DNA of 64,000 nt from Lysinibacillus piscis (GTDB taxonomy: Bacteria > Bacillota > Bacilli > Bacillales_A > Planococcaceae): contig NZ_BRZA01000005.1 of the NCBI RefSeq assembly GCF_026012395.1, positions 124,001 to 188,000 on the forward strand. Direction: 5' to 3'. The notes below the pieces were generated by a model. That model ran no database searches. It saw nothing but the letters and a program-made list of their open reading frames with translations, and was not told where the DNA came from. Made by a program: the position numbers and the translations under genes. Positions 25,634 through 35,658 of the stretch are shown piece after piece. Each line of letters opens with the position of its first letter. The stretch's first letter is position 1.

Positions 25634-27498
25634 GCCCACTCATCACCTGCTTCATCAAAGTCTTCTAAATCATATGGTAATGTGAAGAAAATGGTTGTTC
25701 CATGTCCCTCTTCACTTTCAGCCCAAATCTTCCCACCATGTGCCTCTACCATTTCTCTTGCAATGGCCAAACCTAGACCTGTACCACCCATAGATCTTGC
25801 ACGCGCACGGTCTACACGATAAAAACGCTCAAAAATACGCCCGACATTTTCTTTTGGAATGCCCATCCCATCATCGGAAATCATTACTTTCAACATATTA
25901 TCATGCACAGTAAATCCAAAACGAACATTCCCACCATCTGGAGAATATTTAATTGCATTCGATATAATATTATCTAATACTTGTGTTATTTTATCCGTAT
26001 CAATTTCAATATAATGTGATACCTCTGAAAATAAGCGGACAAAATTCACATGATCGGATTTCGACATTTCAAATCGATCAATAATACGAGTAAAGAAAGA
26101 AGTAAAATTCACAATATCCTTATTCATTTCATAATCTGCACTATCCATTCGAGAAAGCTGTAATAGGTCATTAACTAGACGAATCATACGCTCTGTTTCC
26201 GTTTGTGTTACATGTAAAAATGATGGTGCAATATTTTCATCCTGCCACGCCCCATCAGCTAATGCCTCTAAATAACTCCTCATCGTTGTCAGCGGTGTTC
26301 GTAGCTCATGTGATACATTAGATACAAACTCTCGGCGATCCATTTCAATCTTTTCTTGCTCTGTGATATCATGTAACACAGTAATGAGACCATTAATGAA
26401 GCCTGTTTCCTTTTGAATAACAGAAAAATTTGCACGTAAAATATACGGTGTATCACCTGTACTGAAATCTAAGTTCACGGCTTCATTCATGTGGATTAAA
26501 TCCTCAAAACCATATTCTTGTTCAATGCCTAAAACAGAAGCAATTGGACGCCCTACTGTCACGTCCCTCATCACATGTAGTAACTCTAAAGCAGGATCAT
26601 TAATCAAAATAATGCGCCCTTTACGATCTGTAGCAATCACACCATCCGTCATATTACTCAACACGGAATCTAATTTTCGACGCTCTGCATCCGTTGTAGA
26701 CTGTGCCTCCTGCAAACGATTCGTTAAATGATTAAAGGTTGTCGCCAGTTGTCCAATTTCATCTTTTCCATAGACATGTACTTTTCTTGAATAATTCCCC
26801 TTCGCCATTGCCTGTGCTTGTTTACGCATTTCTGAAATCGGCTTTGTAATGGTACGAGCAACCAAAATACCGAGGAAAATGGTGATAACTAAGGACATTG
26901 CCGTACCACCCAAGAAAATCTGATTAATATCACTCATCTGCTCAAAGACGGATTCGATATTTGTTTCAATATAAATAACACCAATAATCTCATTATCTGG
27001 GCCTGCGCCATTCCGAATCGGTGTTGCCAATACCCAAACACGATTTTTCGTTTTATTATCTAATTTAATCGTATCAAATATTGTTTCTGCTGAAATGGCA
27101 TGCCGTACAATATCTATATTGGAACGTTGGCCAATTAAACTTTGATTGTTTATTTCAGACGTAGCTAATATACGTTGTCTATTATCAATTACACGAATTT
27201 CTAAAATATCACCATTTGAGACATCTTTTAAGCCTGTGGAAAATTCCATCACAATCTTTTTCAAGCTTTCCTCAAGCTTTGGCATACTCTCATCACGTTC
27301 TTTTAACATCTCTTCCCGAAGACTATACTGCATTAAATCCACACGTTGAAAAATGGACTCTCGAAAATTAGTTTTTAAGTTTTGCTCTAACTCACGTGAA
27401 AAATAAATTCCTATGATTTGTAATGCCAATAAGATTAATAAAATATAAATCAGAACTAATTTCACATGAATAGATTGAAAGAAACCGACCTTCTGCAT
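25630..27498 (-). CDS. walK: WalK sensor histidine kinase
   Basis: 622 aa: transmembrane helix 1 (about 13-30), an extracytoplasmic PAS-like region, transmembrane helix 2 (about 180-205), HAMP, a cytoplasmic PAS (about 270-370), HisKA with the phospho-accepting histidine in VSHELRTPLTTM, and HATPase_c (N-box DNIISNAIKYSP, G1 DDGMGIP, G2 GTGLGLAI). This essential kinase senses cell-wall status and phosphorylates WalR. AGGAG lies 8 nt before ATG, and the walR stop is only 5 nt upstream. Confidence 0.97.
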   Translation of the reverse strand: MQKVGFFQSIHVKLVLIYILLILLALQIIGIYFSRELEQNLKTNFRESIFQRVDLMQYSLREEMLKERDESMPKLEESLKKIVMEFSTGLKDVSNGDILEIRVIDNRQRILATSEINNQSLIGQRSNIDIVRHAISAETIFDTIKLDNKTKNRVWVLATPIRNGAGPDNEIIGVIYIETNIESVFEQMSDINQIFLGGTAMSLVITIFLGILVARTITKPISEMRKQAQAMAKGNYSRKVHVYGKDEIGQLATTFNHLTNRLQEAQSTTDAERRKLDSVLSNMTDGVIATDRKGRIILINDPALELLHVMRDVTVGRPIASVLGIEQEYGFEDLIHMNEAVNLDFSTGDTPYILRANFSVIQKETGFINGLITVLHDITEQEKIEMDRREFVSNVSHELRTPLTTMRSYLEALADGAWQDENIAPSFLHVTQTETERMIRLVNDLLQLSRMDSADYEMNKDIVNFTSFFTRIIDRFEMSKSDHVNFVRLFSEVSHYIEIDTDKITQVLDNIISNAIKYSPDGGNVRFGFTVHDNMLKVMISDDGMGIPKENVGRIFERFYRVDRARARSMGGTGLGLAIAREMVEAHGGKIWAESEEGHGTTIFFTLPYDLEDFDEAGDEWA

Positions 27499-27503
27499 AC
27501 TGT

Positions 27504-28214
27504 TTACTCCTGTTCAGGATTTCGTAAATAATAACCTACACCCCGACGTGTCACAATCCACACAGGATGGCTTGGATTATCCTCAATTTTTTCACGCAAG
27601 CGACGAATCGTCACATCGACTGTACGCACATCTCCAAAATAATCATAACCCCAAACCGTTTGGAGTAAATGTTCACGTGTCATTACTTGACCGATATGCT
27701 TTCCTAAGTAATGCAATAGCTCAAATTCTCGATGTGTTAATTCAATCGCTTCATCTCGTTTTAACACTAAATAAGCATCTGGTTGAATAATTAATGAGCC
27801 AACTATGATTTCGTTTGACTCTTCCTCTACTACTTCCACAGCAGGAGTAACTTGTAAGCGTCGCATATTTGCCTTTACTCGAGCAATCAGCTCCCGTGTG
27901 CTGAAAGGCTTTGTGACATAGTCATCTGCACCCATTTCTAGCCCCAATACTTTATCGATTTCGGAGCCTTTTGCTGTCAGCATAATAATCGGAAAATCGT
28001 ATTTTTTACGTACCTCTCTACACACTTCCATACCATCACGTTTCGGCAGCATAATATCAAGCAACATTAAATCTGGCTGCTCTTCCTCAATTTTTTGTAA
28101 TGCTTCATCGCCATCATATGCACAAATAACTTTATAGCCTTCTTTTATCAAATTAAATTGCAAAATATCTGCAATTGGTTTTTCATCATCCACAACTAAA
28201 ATTGTTTTATTCAT
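27504..28214 (-). CDS. walR: WalR response regulator
   Basis: 236 aa, OmpR/PhoB family: receiver with phospho-acceptor Asp53 ([13 protein letters not shown]), K in YVTKPFS, and a C-terminal winged helix (about 135-232, [16 protein letters not shown]). It controls cell-wall hydrolase genes through TGTWAH-N5-TGTWAH boxes in other Firmicutes. AAAGGGG precedes the ATG. It heads the walRKHIJ operon; the 250-bp upstream region must hold its promoter. Confidence 0.97.
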   Translation of the reverse strand: MNKTILVVDDEKPIADILQFNLIKEGYKVICAYDGDEALQKIEEEQPDLMLLDIMLPKRDGMEVCREVRKKYDFPIIMLTAKGSEIDKVLGLEMGADDYVTKPFSTRELIARVKANMRRLQVTPAVEVVEEESNEIIVGSLIIQPDAYLVLKRDEAIELTHREFELLHYLGKHIGQVMTREHLLQTVWGYDYFGDVRTVDVTIRRLREKIEDNPSHPVWIVTRRGVGYYLRNPEQE

Positions 28215-28427
28215 TTATATTTTCCCCTTTCACAGTGGGTATTATAGTAAAGTCACTACCCTTAACTCTACCACGCTTTTCACTTCTCTGCATTATTTCA
28301 AACATTGATTATTGCTTGGGAAATAATAGAGTATGTGAAATTATCAATTATGTCTCAGCCTAATTACATCTAGATTTTTGAGTTTACCCAAAAAAATCCA
28401 TAACAATTGCTGAACCAAGATAAACAA

Positions 28428-28463
28428 AAGATGATGCTACCATTAAACCGATAACATCATCTT
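28428..28463 (-). terminator. Terminator of the M23 peptidase gene
   Basis: On the minus strand AAAGATGATG (arm 28454-28463) and CATCATCTTT (arm 28428-28437), with a TTTTGTTTAT tail. It lies 6 bp after the peptidase stop. Confidence 0.8.
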
Positions 28464-28468
28464 TATAA

Positions 28469-29920
28469 TTAACGCCCTACATATGCTAATGGATTGACTA
28501 ATGAGCCACCTTTTTCTACTTCAAAATGTAAATGCGTACCTGTTGAATTACCTGTTGAACCCATAATACCAATTAATGAACCTTTTTCTACCACTTGACC
28601 TACTTCAACTTTAATAGAAGAAAGATGTCCATATAATGTTGTATAGCCATTATTATGATTAATAACAATACGATTACCATAACTACCTGAGAAACCTGCT
28701 GCCACAACAACACCATTGTCTGCAGCTAAAATATTGTAATTACTTGGACGAGCAATATCAATTCCTCGATGCTGAGTACCCCAACGATAACCCATTGTAC
28801 TTGAAATATAACCACCTACCGTTGGCCATACAAATTCACCTGTACCACGTGATGATATTACTTTTGTGCCAATTACTTCAATTTGATCAACAGGTTGCTG
28901 TAAAATCTCTTCATTCAATGCCACTTTTGATGTGCGTGTGCCATTTTCAGATGTTAAAAGATATGTTGTTTCTTTCTTACCATCAACCCCTTGTTGCTTA
29001 ACTACTTTCTCGTTCTTATACATTGTTGGATCTTCTTCAGTGATTTTTTTAAACGGAACTGTATCCATCACTTTTTTCTCTTGCTTTACCTCAAGTGTCA
29101 CAAATGGTTTAGCCACTGTTACATTTAGTGGTTGTCCAATTTGTAGCACTGTATCTACTGTTATATCAGGATTTAATGCGACTAATTCAGCTGTTGTTAA
29201 ACCATGTTTCTTTGCCACTGAACCTAAAACATCTCCAGATTGAATTTCATACTTTTCTTGTACAAGCGCACCTGTCATTAAGTATTGAACGGCCTCTTGA
29301 GGTGTTACAATCACTTCTGGTGATACTGTTTGCGTAACTCCTGATACCTCTTGTTTGAATGTGATATTTAAAAGACGAGATTCTCCTGATTGTAAAGTCG
29401 CTGCCTGGGGTACTGCTGGTAAGCTATCTAATTCTTGCTGTGACACATATTGTAGCTTTAATAAACGAATTGTTTCGTCATATGCTTGTGCGTCTTTTAA
29501 GGAAATCACTGGCTGATTATTCACAAACAAAGTAAAGGCTGGTGATTGCGCAACTAACGTTTGCTTCAATAGCTCTATTGTTTCATCATCTTTTGTTTCA
29601 TTAGTAAATACTTGCTCTGGGATTATTTTAATTGTTGAATCTATATCTATTGTTACAGAGCTATATTTTTGCTGTGCTTCTTTTTCCTTAGCCGCAACTA
29701 AATCTTGTACAACTTGTTCATTCGATACAGCACCAATATATTTATCACCAACATACACATGGTAGATTTTATTTACATGTTCTTTTGGATTTTCTTTTGC
29801 AAAACCAGCATTTATTGTTAAACTCGTTGCGATAACGGCAACAATGGATATCTTTTTTATTGAAGAAAACATTGAAAGCTGTTGCTTGCCTTCTTCTTTT
29901 TTATATCCAAATGAATTCAT
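28469..29920 (-). CDS. Secreted LysM-G5-M23 peptidoglycan endopeptidase
   Basis: 483 aa: a signal/anchor helix (about 25-45), a region resembling a pre-peptidase domain, LysM (YEIQSGDVLGSVAKKHGLT, about 230-275), G5 (about 275-350) and M23 zinc peptidase with HRGIDIARP and HLHFEVEKGG supplying the zinc ligands. It would cut peptide cross-links in peptidoglycan at the cell surface. The second ATG (29920) is used: AAGGGG is 8 nt upstream. It sits directly upstream of walR, whose regulon includes such hydrolases in other Firmicutes; regulation by WalR here is inference. Confidence 0.9.
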   Translation of the reverse strand: MNSFGYKKEEGKQQLSMFSSIKKISIVAVIATSLTINAGFAKENPKEHVNKIYHVYVGDKYIGAVSNEQVVQDLVAAKEKEAQQKYSSVTIDIDSTIKIIPEQVFTNETKDDETIELLKQTLVAQSPAFTLFVNNQPVISLKDAQAYDETIRLLKLQYVSQQELDSLPAVPQAATLQSGESRLLNITFKQEVSGVTQTVSPEVIVTPQEAVQYLMTGALVQEKYEIQSGDVLGSVAKKHGLTTAELVALNPDITVDTVLQIGQPLNVTVAKPFVTLEVKQEKKVMDTVPFKKITEEDPTMYKNEKVVKQQGVDGKKETTYLLTSENGTRTSKVALNEEILQQPVDQIEVIGTKVISSRGTGEFVWPTVGGYISSTMGYRWGTQHRGIDIARPSNYNILAADNGVVVAAGFSGSYGNRIVINHNNGYTTLYGHLSSIKVEVGQVVEKGSLIGIMGSTGNSTGTHLHFEVEKGGSLVNPLAYVGR

Positions 29921-30029
29921 TAGTAAAGCCCCTTCCATCTTCCTTATTATAGGATTAATTACCTATAATTTTTATGCACCACTATAATGTATCATAAAGA
30001 AAATAAGATTTGAATGCTTTCTACCTAAT

Positions 30030-30046
30030 TGTAATAAAACTGTATT
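30030..30046 (+). promoter_or_regulatory. Candidate WalR box
   Basis: TGTAAT, AAAAC, TGTATT fits TGTWAH-N5-TGTWAH with one mismatch. It lies 110 bp upstream of the M23 peptidase start and 140 bp upstream of the yitT-like gene, in the divergent region. Orientation is toward the yitT-like gene. AT-rich sequence makes chance hits likely. Confidence 0.25.
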
Positions 30047-30187
30047 ATTGGACTAAGAATTGTTACATCTTCACAATTCAGAACTTTCCGCTTATATTTT
30101 TCTTGCTAAAAGCTATATTTTTTTACATATATGCTAGTTAAGCACTATAATTAAAGATGATACATTGACAGATTGGGGCTGGTTATA

Positions 30188-31069
30188 TTGGGTGACAGAC
30201 AGAAAATACAGAAAAATAGGAAACAACGAATTTATCAACTATTTACAAGGACATTCATGATTATAGTTGGTGCCATTGTTATGGCAGTTGGGCTTGATTT
30301 ATTTTTAGTGCCAAATCAAATTATGGATGGCGGCATCGTAGGCGTCTCTATTATTACCTCGCATTTATTACATTTACCTCTTGGAATTTTTATCTTTCTA
30401 CTAAACGTACCTTTTGTTTTTTTAGGCTACAAACAAATTGGAAAAACCTTTGCCCTATCTACAGGACTTGGGATTACTACGCTTTCTCTAACAACGTTTT
30501 TTTTACATAATATCCAACCCTTCACAAAGGATACCCTCTTAGCGACTGTTTTCGGTGGCATTATTTTAGGTATTGGTGTCGGTCTAGTTATACGCTATGG
30601 TGGTTCTTTAGACGGCACAGAAATTTTAGCTATTTTATTTAATCGAAAAACGCCTTTTTCTGTGGGCGAAATTATTATGTTTTTTAATGTCCTTATTTTT
30701 ATCGTAGCAGGATTTGTTTTTACGTGGGAGCAAGCGATGTATTCTGTATTAGCATATTATATTGCCTATAAAATGATTGATATTGTCATTCAAGGAATGG
30801 AAGAATCAAAATCTGTTTATATTATTAGTAATGATATTGATGAAATCGGGCAAGCTATTATCGATCGGCTTGGACGTGGTGTGACTTATCTTCATGGCGA
30901 AGGCGCTTACACCGGTGATGATAAAAAAGTCATTTTTACAGTTATTACACGTTTAGAAGAGTCGAAACTGAAATCAATTGTCGCTGAATTTGATGATAAT
31001 GCCTTTTTAGCTATTGGTAATATTGCTGAAGTTCGAGGTGGACGCTTCAAAAAGAAAGACATCCACTAA
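30188..31069 (+). CDS. YitT-family membrane protein with DUF2179
   Basis: About 293 aa. A basic N-terminus is followed by five or six hydrophobic helices (FMIIVGAIVMAVGLDLF, GGIVGVSIITSHLL, ATVFGGIILGIGVGLVI, GEIIMFFNVLIFIVAG) and a soluble C-terminal DUF2179 domain (about 220-290, SKSVYIISNDIDEIGQAI). It is a member of the YitT/DUF161 group, whose function is not known. TTG at 30188 is chosen (GGGG about 10 nt upstream); a TTG at 30173 is possible. It is divergent from the M23 gene. Confidence 0.8.
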   Translation: MGDRQKIQKNRKQRIYQLFTRTFMIIVGAIVMAVGLDLFLVPNQIMDGGIVGVSIITSHLLHLPLGIFIFLLNVPFVFLGYKQIGKTFALSTGLGITTLSLTTFFLHNIQPFTKDTLLATVFGGIILGIGVGLVIRYGGSLDGTEILAILFNRKTPFSVGEIIMFFNVLIFIVAGFVFTWEQAMYSVLAYYIAYKMIDIVIQGMEESKSVYIISNDIDEIGQAIIDRLGRGVTYLHGEGAYTGDDKKVIFTVITRLEESKLKSIVAEFDDNAFLAIGNIAEVRGGRFKKKDIH

Positions 31070-31156
31070 ATATTGGATGAATTTTCTGAAAAAAAGGACT
31101 AGTATTTTTTATGAAAGCGTGTTAAATTAAAAACAATCTAAAAGACAGATACACTT

Positions 31157-31187
31157 TGACGTGTTACTGGTAATGCAGGCAAGATCA
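31157..31187 (+). promoter_or_regulatory. RAT-type antiterminator (LicT target)
   Basis: TGTTACTGGTAATGCAGGC and the flanking bases match the ribonucleic antiterminator sequence of BglG/LicT systems. It overlaps the 5' arm of the terminator at 31181-31267, so the two structures exclude each other. LicT is encoded at the end of the same operon. Confidence 0.85.
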
Positions 31188-31267
31188 AATGTATTTAAAT
31201 GATTCGTGTAGTGAAGGCTTATAGTGTCTTCTTACAGGATTATTTAAGTGCGTTTGATCTTTTTTTG
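31181..31267 (+). terminator. Leader terminator of the beta-glucoside operon
   Basis: AAGATCAAA (31181-31189) pairs with TTTGATCTT (31253-31261), extended by TATTTAAAT/ATTTAAGTG, and a run of T follows. The terminator overlaps the RAT, so the message stops unless the antiterminator protein binds. Confidence 0.85.
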
Positions 31268-31374
31268 CTTCAATTTCTGTCTATCGTTGGCCAACGAATA
31301 AAAGATTACTTTACTGTGCAATATGTATTGCGAAATTACTTATAGTGAATAATTATTGAAGGAGCGTGGCTACT

Positions 31375-33252
31375 ATGAATCATCAACAAATCGCACAAGA
31401 TATTCTGAAAAACGTTGGTGGCAAAGAAAATGTATCCGCTTTAACACATTGTTATACGCGTTTACGTTTTGTTTTGAAAGATTCCAAGAAGGCAGATAAA
31501 GAACAATTATTAAAACTTGAGGGCGTTATGTCTGTTGTTGAAAATAGCGGCCAATACCAAGTTGTTATTGGCAATGAGGTAGCAAAAGTTTATGACCAAA
31601 TCATTCCTGTACTAGGAGAACTAAGTAGTGATGACAAGAAAGAAGATAATCTTTCTTTTGGTAATAAATTATTAGCTACTGTTACAGCGATTTTCACACC
31701 TGTTATCCCTGCAATTGCTGCTTCGGGGATGCTAAAGGGAATTTTAGCACTTGCAGTCATGATTGCAGCATCTAGAGGTATCGATATTAAGGGCTATAAT
31801 TCGTATATCATCCTTAATGCAGCATCCAATGCACTATTTTATTTCTTCCCTATCATTTTAGGGGTTTCTGCTGCGAAAGTATTTAAAACAAATCAATATA
31901 TCGCGCTTATTCTAGCAGCTACACTTTGCTATCCTGATATTGTCACATTGATGACAGGGGAAAATGCAGTCACATTATTTGGTCTTCCTGTCACAAAAGC
32001 AAATTATACATCATCGGTTATTCCAATTATTATCGCTGTCTTTGTCTTGTCTTATGTACAACGATTCTTTGAAAGAACAATTCCTGAAATATTGAAAATC
32101 ATTATGGTACCAACGATGTCATTGCTCGTTATCGTACCAGCTACATTGCTGATTTTTGGTCCAATCGGTATTTACATTGGTAATGGTGTGAACTGGGTTT
32201 ATTATTTCATCATGGATGTTAGTCCAATTTTATTAGGGGCATTTATCGGTGGTATTTGGTGTGTGCTAGTTATTTTTGGTGCACATAAAGCCATCGTTCC
32301 TATTGGTATTAATGACGTTGCACAAACTGGTAAGCAAAACCTACTAGCATTTGCAGGTGCAGCTAACTTTTCACAGGCGGGCGCTGCATTAGGTGTTTTC
32401 TTTAAAACAAAAAACAAAACATTAAAAACAGTTGCAGCATCAGCAAGTATTACAGCACTTTTTGGTATTACTGAGCCAGCTATTTATGGTGTCAACCTTC
32501 GTTTAAAAAAGCCTATGATTTATGCCGTCATTAGCGGTACACTTGGGGGCGCTTTAATGGGATGGGGTGGATCTTACGGAACAGCCTTTGCCAACCAAGG
32601 TGTATTGACAATCCCTGTTTATATGGAAGCTGGTACAAAGGCCTTCCTATGTTACTTGATTGGTATTGCCATTGCATTCTTTGGTGCATGTGTTATGACA
32701 ATGCTTCTAGGCTTTGAGGATGTACCAACTGAAGATAAGGAGACTAAAAAAACAGCCTCTGAAGCAGATTTATCACCAACACTTGCTGTAGCAGATGCAA
32801 ATATTGCGATTCCTTCACCTATTAAAGGAATTGTCGTACCTATGCAAAAGGTCAATGATGAAGTATTTGCTTCAGCTGCACTAGGGAATGGTGTCGCAGT
32901 GTATCCAGAAGTCGGTGAGGTTGTTGCACCAATGGATTGTACAGTATCTGTGTTATACCCAACACTACATGCAATTGGGCTACAGCTTAATAATGGTGTG
33001 GAAATGCTTATTCATATTGGTCTTGATACAGTACAGCTGAACGGTGAAGGCTTTAAAGCACATGTAAATGTCGGTGACCATATTAAACAAGGCACAAAAA
33101 TCGTGTCATTTGATATTTCAAGTATTAAAAGCAAGGGCTATGATTTAGTAACACCCATTATCGTAACAAATACATCACAATATAACACAGTTTCTTATGT
33201 AAATAATGAACAAGTTGCTTACAAAGATAATTTATTACTGATTAAAAACTAG
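31375..33252 (+). CDS. bglP: Beta-glucoside PTS transporter EIIBCA
   Basis: 625 aa, order IIB-IIC-IIA. IIB has Cys26 (ALTHCYTRLRFVLKD); IIC has about ten helices (PVIPAIAASGMLKGI, ITEPAIYGVNLRLKKPMIYAV); IIA has LHAIGLQLNNG and the active-site His547 (LIHIGLDTV). It takes up and phosphorylates aryl-beta-glucosides or cellobiose-type sugars. The ATG at 31375 has GGAG 10 nt upstream; the in-frame GTG three codons earlier abuts it. It is the first gene of bglP-bglA-licT, behind the LicT-controlled leader. Confidence 0.95.
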   Translation: MNHQQIAQDILKNVGGKENVSALTHCYTRLRFVLKDSKKADKEQLLKLEGVMSVVENSGQYQVVIGNEVAKVYDQIIPVLGELSSDDKKEDNLSFGNKLLATVTAIFTPVIPAIAASGMLKGILALAVMIAASRGIDIKGYNSYIILNAASNALFYFFPIILGVSAAKVFKTNQYIALILAATLCYPDIVTLMTGENAVTLFGLPVTKANYTSSVIPIIIAVFVLSYVQRFFERTIPEILKIIMVPTMSLLVIVPATLLIFGPIGIYIGNGVNWVYYFIMDVSPILLGAFIGGIWCVLVIFGAHKAIVPIGINDVAQTGKQNLLAFAGAANFSQAGAALGVFFKTKNKTLKTVAASASITALFGITEPAIYGVNLRLKKPMIYAVISGTLGGALMGWGGSYGTAFANQGVLTIPVYMEAGTKAFLCYLIGIAIAFFGACVMTMLLGFEDVPTEDKETKKTASEADLSPTLAVADANIAIPSPIKGIVVPMQKVNDEVFASAALGNGVAVYPEVGEVVAPMDCTVSVLYPTLHAIGLQLNNGVEMLIHIGLDTVQLNGEGFKAHVNVGDHIKQGTKIVSFDISSIKSKGYDLVTPIIVTNTSQYNTVSYVNNEQVAYKDNLLLIKN

Positions 33253-33263
33253 GAGTGTTAAAC

Positions 33264-34667
33264 ATGAAGAACTTTTTTAAAGATGATTTTTTATGGGGAG
33301 CATCATCTTCCGCATTTCAAATTGAAGGTGCATGGGACAAAGACGGCAAAGGCATGACAGTGGCTGATTTTAATTCCTTTAAAAAATCGGCTGTGCAAGC
33401 AGATTCTAAAATCGCAAGTGACTTCTACCATCATTTCAAGGAAGATATTGCATTAATGAAAGAGCTTGGCTTAAAGACGTACCGCTTTTCCCTTTCTTGG
33501 GCACGTATTATTCCAGACGGTGATGGTGAAGTCAACCCACAAGGAATCGACTTCTACAATCAAGTAATTGACGAGCTGATAGCAAATGATATTCTACCAT
33601 TTATCACACTGTATCACTTTGATTTACCGTTTGCACTTGTTGAAAAATACAATGGCTGGGAAAGTCGAGAATGTGTAGATGCCTTTGAACGCTATGCCAA
33701 AGTTTGCTTTGAAGCCTTTGGTGACCGTGTGAAAGATTGGCAAGTAAATAATGAGCAAAATTTAATGATTCGTGTCAATGAACGTATGAATATGTACCAT
33801 GTAGCACCTGAAGATGCTGAAAGAGTACGTGCACAAATGGATTATCATATGTTTGTTGCACATGCACTCGCAACAAATGCTTGTCATGAAATGATTCCAA
33901 ATAGCAAAATTGGACCTGCTGTTTCATCAACAATGACATACCCTAGCTCCAATCGTCCTGAAGACGTTTGGGCTGCCCGTATGAATGATAATTTTAAAAC
34001 AAACTATGCTTTAGAAATGTACTGCTTTGGTGCATATCCTGGCTACTATCAGCAATACTTAAATCAATGTGGAATCTATCCTGTAACGCAGCCTGAAGAT
34101 GATGGCATTTTAAAAGCAGCCAAACCTGATTTTATTGCATTGAATTATTATCGTACCTTGGTAGCGAGTTACCTTCCTGTTGATACAGAACATCCATTTG
34201 GCACGAAGGTAAATGATATTGATTTTGACTTATATGGCTACTTTAAAATTGAGAAAAACCCTAATTTACAAGCTACTGAATATGGTGCTCAAATCGATCC
34301 AATGGGTTTAAGACTTGTATTGAATGATTATTATGAAAAATATCGTCTACCATTAATCATTACGGAAAATGGATTAGGGACAGCTGATCAATTAACTGGA
34401 GATGGTTGTATTCACGATGATTATCGTATCGACTATTTAAAAAATCACATCGCTGCTTGTAATGATGCGATTGCAGATGGTGTGGAGTTATTTGGCTATT
34501 GCCCATGGTCTGTTATTGATTTATTAAGCTCACATCAAGGCTTTAAGAAACGTTATGGCTTTGTTTACATCAACCGTGAGGATCATGATTTAAAGGATAT
34601 GCGCCGTATTAAAAAAGATAGCTTCTATTGGTATCAAGAAGTCATTCACAACAACGGTTTAAAATAA
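33264..34667 (+). CDS. bglA: 6-phospho-beta-glucosidase, GH1
   Basis: 467 aa, family 1 glycosidase. YRFSLSWARIIPDG and VNNEQNL (acid/base glutamate) are in place; the nucleophile lies in ITENGLGTAD. It would hydrolyse the phosphorylated beta-glucoside delivered by the adjacent EII. The ATG at 33264 has TAGGAG 8 nt upstream. It follows bglP by 11 nt. A hairpin (34676-34703) separates it from licT. Confidence 0.93.
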   Translation: MKNFFKDDFLWGASSSAFQIEGAWDKDGKGMTVADFNSFKKSAVQADSKIASDFYHHFKEDIALMKELGLKTYRFSLSWARIIPDGDGEVNPQGIDFYNQVIDELIANDILPFITLYHFDLPFALVEKYNGWESRECVDAFERYAKVCFEAFGDRVKDWQVNNEQNLMIRVNERMNMYHVAPEDAERVRAQMDYHMFVAHALATNACHEMIPNSKIGPAVSSTMTYPSSNRPEDVWAARMNDNFKTNYALEMYCFGAYPGYYQQYLNQCGIYPVTQPEDDGILKAAKPDFIALNYYRTLVASYLPVDTEHPFGTKVNDIDFDLYGYFKIEKNPNLQATEYGAQIDPMGLRLVLNDYYEKYRLPLIITENGLGTADQLTGDGCIHDDYRIDYLKNHIAACNDAIADGVELFGYCPWSVIDLLSSHQGFKKRYGFVYINREDHDLKDMRRIKKDSFYWYQEVIHNNGLK

Positions 34668-34675
34668 CCCTGTCG

Positions 34676-34703
34676 AATCAATTACACTTCGGTGTAATTG
34701 ATT
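34676..34703 (+). other. UUCG-capped stem-loop between bglA and licT
   Basis: AATCAATTACAC and GTGTAATTGATT form a perfect 12-bp stem closed by the tetraloop TTCG. The following TCGG is not a T-run, so it may be an mRNA processing or stability element that sets the ratio of LicT to enzyme, or a leaky terminator. Confidence 0.6.
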
Positions 34704-34736
34704 TCGGTATATCAAAATTAAGTAAGGATAATGCAT

Positions 34737-35582
34737 ATGCAGATACTAAAAGTGATGAATAATTCCTTAGTATTAGCGATTGATGATTCAGGAAACGAAT
34801 GTATTTTAATGGGGAAAGGCATTGGCTATAAAAAATCATTAGGCAGTGATGTTTTACCATCTGAAATTGAAAAAACCTTTATTTTAAAAGATAAAGCGAT
34901 GCTGAAAAATTTTGTGCAACTAGCCAGTGAACTAGATGATATTTATTTTAATATCGTGAAAGAAACCATTGAATATGCTAGCCAGCAATATGATATGGAA
35001 GTAATGGATTACTTATATCTATCCCTATCTGACCATATTGCCTTTGCTATTAGTCGAATCCATGAAGGTCATGTCGGTGAAAATTTCAACTATATTGAAG
35101 TTGTGAAATTTCATAAAAATGAATATGAAGTAGGTAAATATGCTGTTCAATTAATTAACAAGAAGCTAAATGTTCAATTACCTGACAGTGAGGCTTCTGC
35201 TATTGGTCTACATTTTGTCAATGCTCGCCTTAATTCAAAGTCGTATAACAAAGAAATTGAAGTTGTCAAACTTGTACGTGATATCGAGGCTATTGTTGCA
35301 AGAAAGTCCAATACTATTTTTGATAAAGAAAGCTTTTTCTACTCTCGATTTATTACACATTTACGGTATTTTGCTGACCGAATTATTGATAATCAAATCT
35401 TTGAAGATAAAGAATCAGATACTCTTTATGACCAGTTAAACCAAAATATGAAGCAAGAAACTGAGATTATTAATAGCATTAGTCAATTTATAAAGCATAA
35501 ATATGACGTTCAGCTTACGAATCAAGAAAAAACATATTTAATTATTCACATTCATCGAATTGTCAGTGAAAAAAGTAATTAA
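34737..35582 (+). CDS. licT: LicT/BglG-family transcription antiterminator
   Basis: 281 aa: RNA-binding CAT domain (residues 1-55, MQILKVMNNSLVLAID, MGKGIGYKK), then PRD1 and PRD2 with conserved phosphorylatable histidines (DHIAFAISR, AIGLHFVNA, FITHLRYFADRI, IIHIHRI). Sugar signals through the PTS control its activity; it binds the RAT in the leader at 31157. The ATG at 34737 is used (AAGGA 8 nt upstream). It is last in its own target operon, as in Bacillus bgl/lic systems. Confidence 0.92.
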   Translation: MQILKVMNNSLVLAIDDSGNECILMGKGIGYKKSLGSDVLPSEIEKTFILKDKAMLKNFVQLASELDDIYFNIVKETIEYASQQYDMEVMDYLYLSLSDHIAFAISRIHEGHVGENFNYIEVVKFHKNEYEVGKYAVQLINKKLNVQLPDSEASAIGLHFVNARLNSKSYNKEIEVVKLVRDIEAIVARKSNTIFDKESFFYSRFITHLRYFADRIIDNQIFEDKESDTLYDQLNQNMKQETEIINSISQFIKHKYDVQLTNQEKTYLIIHIHRIVSEKSN

Positions 35583-35599
35583 AAAACATGATATAGCGT

Positions 35600-35631
35600 A
35601 AAAATCCGTTGAAAACACAACGGATTTTTAT
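35600..35631 (+). terminator. Terminator after licT
   Basis: AAAAATCCGTTG, a short loop, CAACGGATTTTT, 17 bp behind the licT stop. Confidence 0.9.
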
Positions 35632-35658
35632 ATTCCATGATAAAAGGAATGTTTCGAC

